Part shown: piece after piece, positions 8,400 to 11,288 of the stretch
Numbering within the stretch: position 1 is the stretch's first letter
How the letters are laid out: the number at the start of each line of letters is the position of its first letter
Origin: Ignavibacteria bacterium
GTDB lineage: Bacteria; Bacteroidota; Ignavibacteria; SZUA-365
Length of the DNA stretch: 11,288 nt
Reading direction: 5' to 3'
NCBI GenBank assembly: GCA_016720835.1
Contig: JADKJW010000030.1
Location: 1 to 11,288, forward strand
The notes under the pieces: generated by a model
Databases searched by the model: none
Seen by the model: the letters and a program-made list of their open reading frames with translations, nothing else
What the model was told of the DNA's origin: nothing
Position numbers and translations under genes: made by a program

Positions 8400-9122
8400 T
8401 CAGGGACTTTCGGGCGAGCAGTTGCGTGGCGCTGGGTGACTTCGTCGGTCCCCTGGGGAGGAGGCACCGCGCTTGCCATCAGTGATCGTTTCGCTGAAGG
8501 CTTCGAGCCGCTTCTCCGAGCGGAAACCCGCGTTCGAGATCATCTCCTTGAGTTCGTGCTTTTCGCCGCCGGAAAGGAGGCTTCTTCCTCGCAGACCAGG
8601 GAAGAGTATCCGACGAGGATGTTCAAATCAGTGCGGATATCGTGCGCAAGGCGGTTGAACAACGCGGCGAAACGCTGCTGCTGTTCGAAACTTCGCGGCG
8701 CATCGCGCGCAGCTGTCGTTCGGTGTCCCGGATTCGCGTGACGTCTTTCAGATAGACGCGAACGCGTTTCGTCTCGCTGTTCAACACCAGATACGCGTGA
8801 AAGATGCGGCCTTTGATTTCGAATTCCCGTTCCGCTTCGCAGGTCTTCCCCGCGGCGAAAAGATCCAGCACCGGGACGATGTGGTTGATCAGCGTGTGCG
8901 ATGCGGATTTGACGATCAGGCCCGGGAAGGAACGGCGCGCGGCGGCGTTGCAAAACGTCACATGGCCGTTGGAGGAGACTTCGATGATCGGGTCCGGACT
9001 TTTCTCCGGCAGACTCGCGACTCTGTCAGTTCTCTGTGCGCGAGTTCGCCGTGCGCTCCATCAGGATCCTTCGGTCTGGGAAGGAGATCAGTCTGTGAAG
9101 ATATCGTCCATGCTGAACGCAT
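8400..9122 (-). CDS. PAS-domain protein with histidine-kinase dimerisation-like helix, no ATPase domain (frameshifted)
   Basis: Seen on the minus strand: an N-terminal stretch with GELAHRELTES, then a PAS core (SPDPIIEVSSNGHVTFCNA, 8941-9000), continuing through VRVYLKDVTRIRDTERQLR, a typical PAS exit and linker helix. Next is an H-box-like helix, LAHDIRTDLNILVGYSSL (about 8600-8652), and a second helix (HELKEMISNAGFRSEKRLEAF) up to the stop at 8400-8402. Frames change near 9020, 8697 and 8568. The repaired product would be about 240 residues. No HATPase_c motif (N, G1 or G2 box) follows, and a terminator-like hairpin lies 70 bases on. The phospho-acceptor His is present, but the usual Pro of HE(L/I)RTPLN is Asp. 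The start is uncertain: ATG at 9122, or at 9111 (MDDIFTD). Inference: a signalling protein unable to autophosphorylate alone, or a kinase truncated by an unseen break. Confidence 0.7.
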
Positions 9123-9171
9123 GGAAGACCGGCTCAGTTCCTGGTGTTAATGGACGCGCTCGCAGAGTTAC

Positions 9172-9197
9172 AAGGTGAAGAAAGGACCGCCGGCCTT
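9172..9197 (-). terminator. Possible terminator of the small secreted gene
   Basis: Read on the minus strand, AAGGCC (9197-9192) pairs with GG(T)CCTT (9188-9182) around a three-base loop with one bulged base, followed by TTCTTC. It lies about 13 bases after the stop at 9210-9212. The stem is short and bulged, so this is tentative. Confidence 0.4.
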
Positions 9198-9209
9198 CGC
9201 TGCTCGACA

Positions 9210-9764
9210 TCAATTGGGGATGAAGTCCCGGAAAATGACAAACGGTACTGGTTTCGCGTTCGATGAAGCAACGATTTCCTGCCGGTCAAGCTGATGTGTC
9301 GGTTTCCCGGGTTGCACCGGAGCTGAAGGATGAGCCGATGCCCTGCAGAAATGCACGAATGCTTCGACTGGTCCGTATGGTCTATCGTGCTGTTCATGAT
9401 CTGAGCTGATGGGTTCTGGTCGCTTTGGAAGTCGTTTCTCGGTGGGTGGTATATCGAGGATTTCAGGAGTACGTGGAGCGCCGGAAGGGGCAGCCAACAA
9501 ATCTTCTTCATGAAGAGGACCTTGCCTCCCGAATAACTCACGTCCTTCCCGTCGGCGATGCTGCTGCTGTCCGTTGTCGTCCCCGTGGCGAGCGTCTCTT
9601 CCGATTTCATATCTGTCGGCATGAATTGGAGATCGCATCCGACCTTTGACGAATCAACGGCAGAAAAGCGACTCCTCGCAGTTTCCCTGCTTCTGCATCG
9701 CGGACTGCCCATAGGCGGGAATCGCCAGAGCTGCGAGCAAAAATGTGGTTGCGAGGAGTTTCAT
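9210..9764 (-). CDS. Small secreted protein of unknown function (frameshifted)
   Basis: I do not recognise the family. Seen: the minus-strand ATG at 9764 opens a textbook signal peptide (MKLLATTFLLAALAIPAYGQ). That frame stops after about 36 residues. A plausible continuation is found in a second frame (SSKVGCDLQFMPTDMKSEET, then SIADGKDVSYSGGKVLFMK) and a third (EDLLAAPSGAPRTPEILDI, ending PFVIFRDFIPN at the stop 9210-9212). Breaks are placed at about 9675-9690 and 9500-9510. The repaired length is about 185 residues. The mature part is polar, rich in Ser, Thr and Asp at first, then Pro-rich. A possible terminator follows at 9172-9197, which supports this stop. Confidence that an exported protein begins here is good; confidence in the downstream frame path is low. 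The frame also stays open upstream to 9881, but the signal peptide favours 9764. Confidence 0.5.
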
Positions 9765-10099
9765 GGTGACTCTGGGAAAATGAAAGAATTTCATGGGGTG
9801 GTGAGAAGCACGTCGATCTTGATGAAGAAATAGCAAAACGTCTGCCAAAGTTTTCAATGCCTGTAATTCGTTGAATTTCATTCATTTCTACGTTATAGAA
9901 AGCAACTGCAATCATTTCCGTGTGTTCCGTTATGGTACAGTGTCGAGATGGAAAAGTATTTTCTGGACAATGTTCGCTTCTCTACGGTCCCGGTGGATGC
10001 TCTTTCCATCGTTCGGTGTGGTGTTTTGATTGAAGTGTGTATTCAGTAACTTTCGTATAACTTGCTCTTCCTCGCGTTCCCGGTACGAGACGCACATGT
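9765..10099. other. AT-rich divergent intergenic region
   Basis: About 335 bases separate the minus-strand secreted gene from thyX. The base composition is visibly more AT-rich than the rest of the window, and no open frame here has recognisable coding character. It must hold promoters for both divergent genes. No tRNA, riboswitch or repeat was seen. Confidence 0.6.
10025..10055 (+). promoter_or_regulatory. Possible Bacteroidota-type promoter for thyX
   Basis: TTTG (10025-10028) and TAACTTTC (10047-10054) resemble the Bacteroidota -33 TTTG and -7 TAnnTTTG elements, 18 bases apart. This is close to, but slightly shorter than, the usual spacing. They lie 45 bases before the thyX start. Such short motifs arise by chance, so this is tentative. 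Confidence 0.25.
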
Positions 10100-11054
10100 T
10101 TGCCTGAACAGGCTCTGTCATGCCCCAGGAGATTCGAAAAGCTCGAAAAACTCACTTCTCCCGAACTCGACTCGATTCTCGGGGACGCCGCTAAAATGCT
10201 TGACGATGGGTTTATCCGGGTGATCGATTACATGGGATCAGACGCCTCCATCGTACAGGCGGCGAGGGTTTCCTATGGAAAAAGGCACGAAAAAGCTCCG
10301 ACGAGATCGGGGTTTGATTCGCTGCATCTTTTGCGGCACAGGCACAGCACGCCGTTTGAGATGTGCGAGATCAAGCTGCACGTGCGCGTCCCCATGGATA
10401 CCTGGCGGCAGTGGATCAGACACCGGACAGCGAACGTGAACGAGTATTCCACACGGTACTCGATCGCCATCGACGCGATGCGAAAACGGCGCCGGGGGAG
10501 TGGCGCGTACGGGCGACGGGGGAACCGGAGGGAGCGAAAGGTTTCCTGGACTCGGCCGCCGGCGCGAATTTTTCCCCGCGAGGGAGACTGCACACGATGG
10601 CCCGCGAGATCTACGACGCCCGGCTCAGTGCGGGCATCCCGTGAACAGGCGCCTGCAAGGACCTTCCGCTCTCCACATACACGGAAGCCTACTGGAAGAT
10701 AGATCTGCACAATCTCCTGCATTTCCTGGCGCTGCGCATGGATGCGCACGCCCAGCTCAGTGCCGGGAATACGCCACCGTCATCGGACGTGAAATCGTGC
10801 GGCGCTGGTGTCCCGCTGACCTGGGAAGCATACGGGGACTACCGGTTTTCCGCCCTCGGTCTAACCGCGTATCGACATCGAGGTCATCGGCCATCCTGGC
10901 CAATGGGCGGACTACGGAAGCACTCGCGGCCGTCCGCGCAGCGAGACTACTCCGCCGGACAGGCCCGTCAAGCGCCACGTGGGCGTGAGGAAGTGGAGGC
11001 AAAGCTCGATACGCTTGTGGTATTACCGTGCCATGGCGAAGAGGGACTGCGTAG
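10100..11054 (+). CDS. thyX: Flavin-dependent thymidylate synthase ThyX (multiply frameshifted)
   Basis: Role: makes dTMP from dUMP using methylenetetrahydrofolate, NADPH and FAD. Seen: FIRVIDYMGSDASIVQAARV near the N-terminus, LLRHRHSTPFEMCEIKLHV, then the ThyX signature RHRTANVNEYS (RHRx7S) followed by TRYSIAIDA at about 10420-10475. The rest is recovered in shifted frames: TAPGEWRVRATGEPEG, MAREIYDARLSAGI, KDLPLSTYTEAYWKIDLHNL, RMDAHAQL, REYATVIGREIVRRWCP, WEAYGDYRFSAL, LANGRTTEALAA, VEAKLDTL and finally GITVPWRRGTA with stop 11052-11054. Breaks include an extra A in GGAAAAAGG near 10276 (restored near 10328), others near 10480 and 10640, and several after 10745. The start is the TTG at 10100 (no break needed), or the ATG at 10120 if another indel lies near 10135. 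The repaired length is about 300 residues. Identity is secure; the exact protein is not. Confidence 0.88.
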
Positions 11055-11109
11055 GCAACGTATGCTGCCCTTCGGCGGTGGTGAGGACTTCTGCGGCAAC
11101 GGCGCATAA

Positions 11110-11132
11110 AAAAGAGGCAGCCACCTCCTTTT
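11110..11132. terminator. Bidirectional terminator-like hairpin between thyX and the minus-strand gene
   Basis: AAAAGAGG (11110-11117) pairs with CCTCCTTTT (11124-11132) with one bulged C and a six-base loop (CAGCCA). A-runs and T-runs form the stem base, so it could act in both directions between the convergent stops at 11054 and 11139. Confidence 0.45.
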
Positions 11133-11138
11133 CGTCCC

Positions 11139-11288
11139 TCACGCGCGAGCGCTTATTTCCGAATGCCCTGAGATGAAGGCCTCCACCTCGGGGATGCCGC
11201 CCTGCGATATGAGATAGCCGTTGTGCGGTTCGCGTTCGGTGATGTCGCCGCCGATCGGCGTCAGCATGATGCGCTTGACTTCTTCCAG
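11139..11288 (-). CDS. C-terminal part of an unidentified protein (runs off the right edge)
   Basis: On the minus strand the frame is open from the window edge to the stop at 11139-11141, giving the last 49 residues. The sequence includes EEVKRIMLTPIGGDITE, then NGYLISQGGIPEVEAF and the end SGHSEISARA. Codon use looks coding: GC-rich third positions and no stops. The gene is convergent with thyX, and a hairpin lies between them. I cannot name the family from this tail; no catalytic motif or membrane segment is visible. Confidence 0.6.
   Translation of the reverse strand: MEEVKRIMLTPIGGDITEREPHNGYLISQGGIPEVEAFISGHSEISARA

Noticed and set aside
8283..8741. Plus-strand open frame of 152 codons after the beta-barrel gene
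   Set aside because: It begins inside the bidirectional hairpin and runs antisense to the PAS/HisKA gene. The translation has no domain.

Overview
The window looks like a chromosomal piece of a GC-rich, Gram-negative member of the Bacteroidota/FCB group, most like the Ignavibacteria/Kapabacteria side. The evidence is a large secreted protein ending in a type IX secretion (T9SS) sorting domain with the YPNPFNP..T.IRY signature, an outer-membrane beta-barrel protein, mostly weak Shine-Dalgarno sites, and a flavin-dependent thymidylate synthase. The taxonomic placement is inference from these features; no marker gene pins it down.

Layout, left to right. 80-3230 (+) is one long surface protein: signal peptide, discoidin-like domain, beta-sandwich, Tyr-rich parallel beta-helix, dockerin-like Ca-binding repeats and T9SS tail. 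It is split by several frameshifts. Its 3' end carries four REP-like palindromes (3246-3396) and a strong terminator (3419-3454). 3486-7403 (+) is the most distinctive block: a six-TM K+ channel with a cyclic-nucleotide-binding domain, a small 4-TM protein of unknown function, and a CASTOR/POLLUX-like channel with two nucleotide-binding (RCK-like) lobes. The last gene is frameshifted near its C-terminus and is followed by a terminator. 7581-8270 (+) is a beta-barrel protein with two overlapping hairpins in its leader. A bidirectional terminator (8295-8329) separates it from a minus-strand PAS/HisKA protein (about 8400-9122) that appears to lack an ATPase domain. Further minus-strand genes are a small secreted protein (9210-9764) and, at the right edge, the C-terminus of an unidentified protein (11139-11288). 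thyX lies on the plus strand at 10100-11054 and is heavily frameshifted.

Frame breaks are a dominant feature. Coding similarity continues cleanly on each side of every break, several breaks come in compensating pairs, and many sit in short homopolymers. This fits uncorrected sequencing or assembly indels better than gene decay, so the frameshifted genes are described as reconstructed spans. 3486-7030 and 7581-8270 look clean. No tRNA, rRNA, CRISPR array, transposase or integrase was seen.

Functionally, the two channels and the 4-TM protein may form an ion-homeostasis or membrane-potential module. The other genes look unrelated to each other: a surface adhesin or polymer-binding protein, an outer-membrane protein, a signalling protein and nucleotide metabolism.
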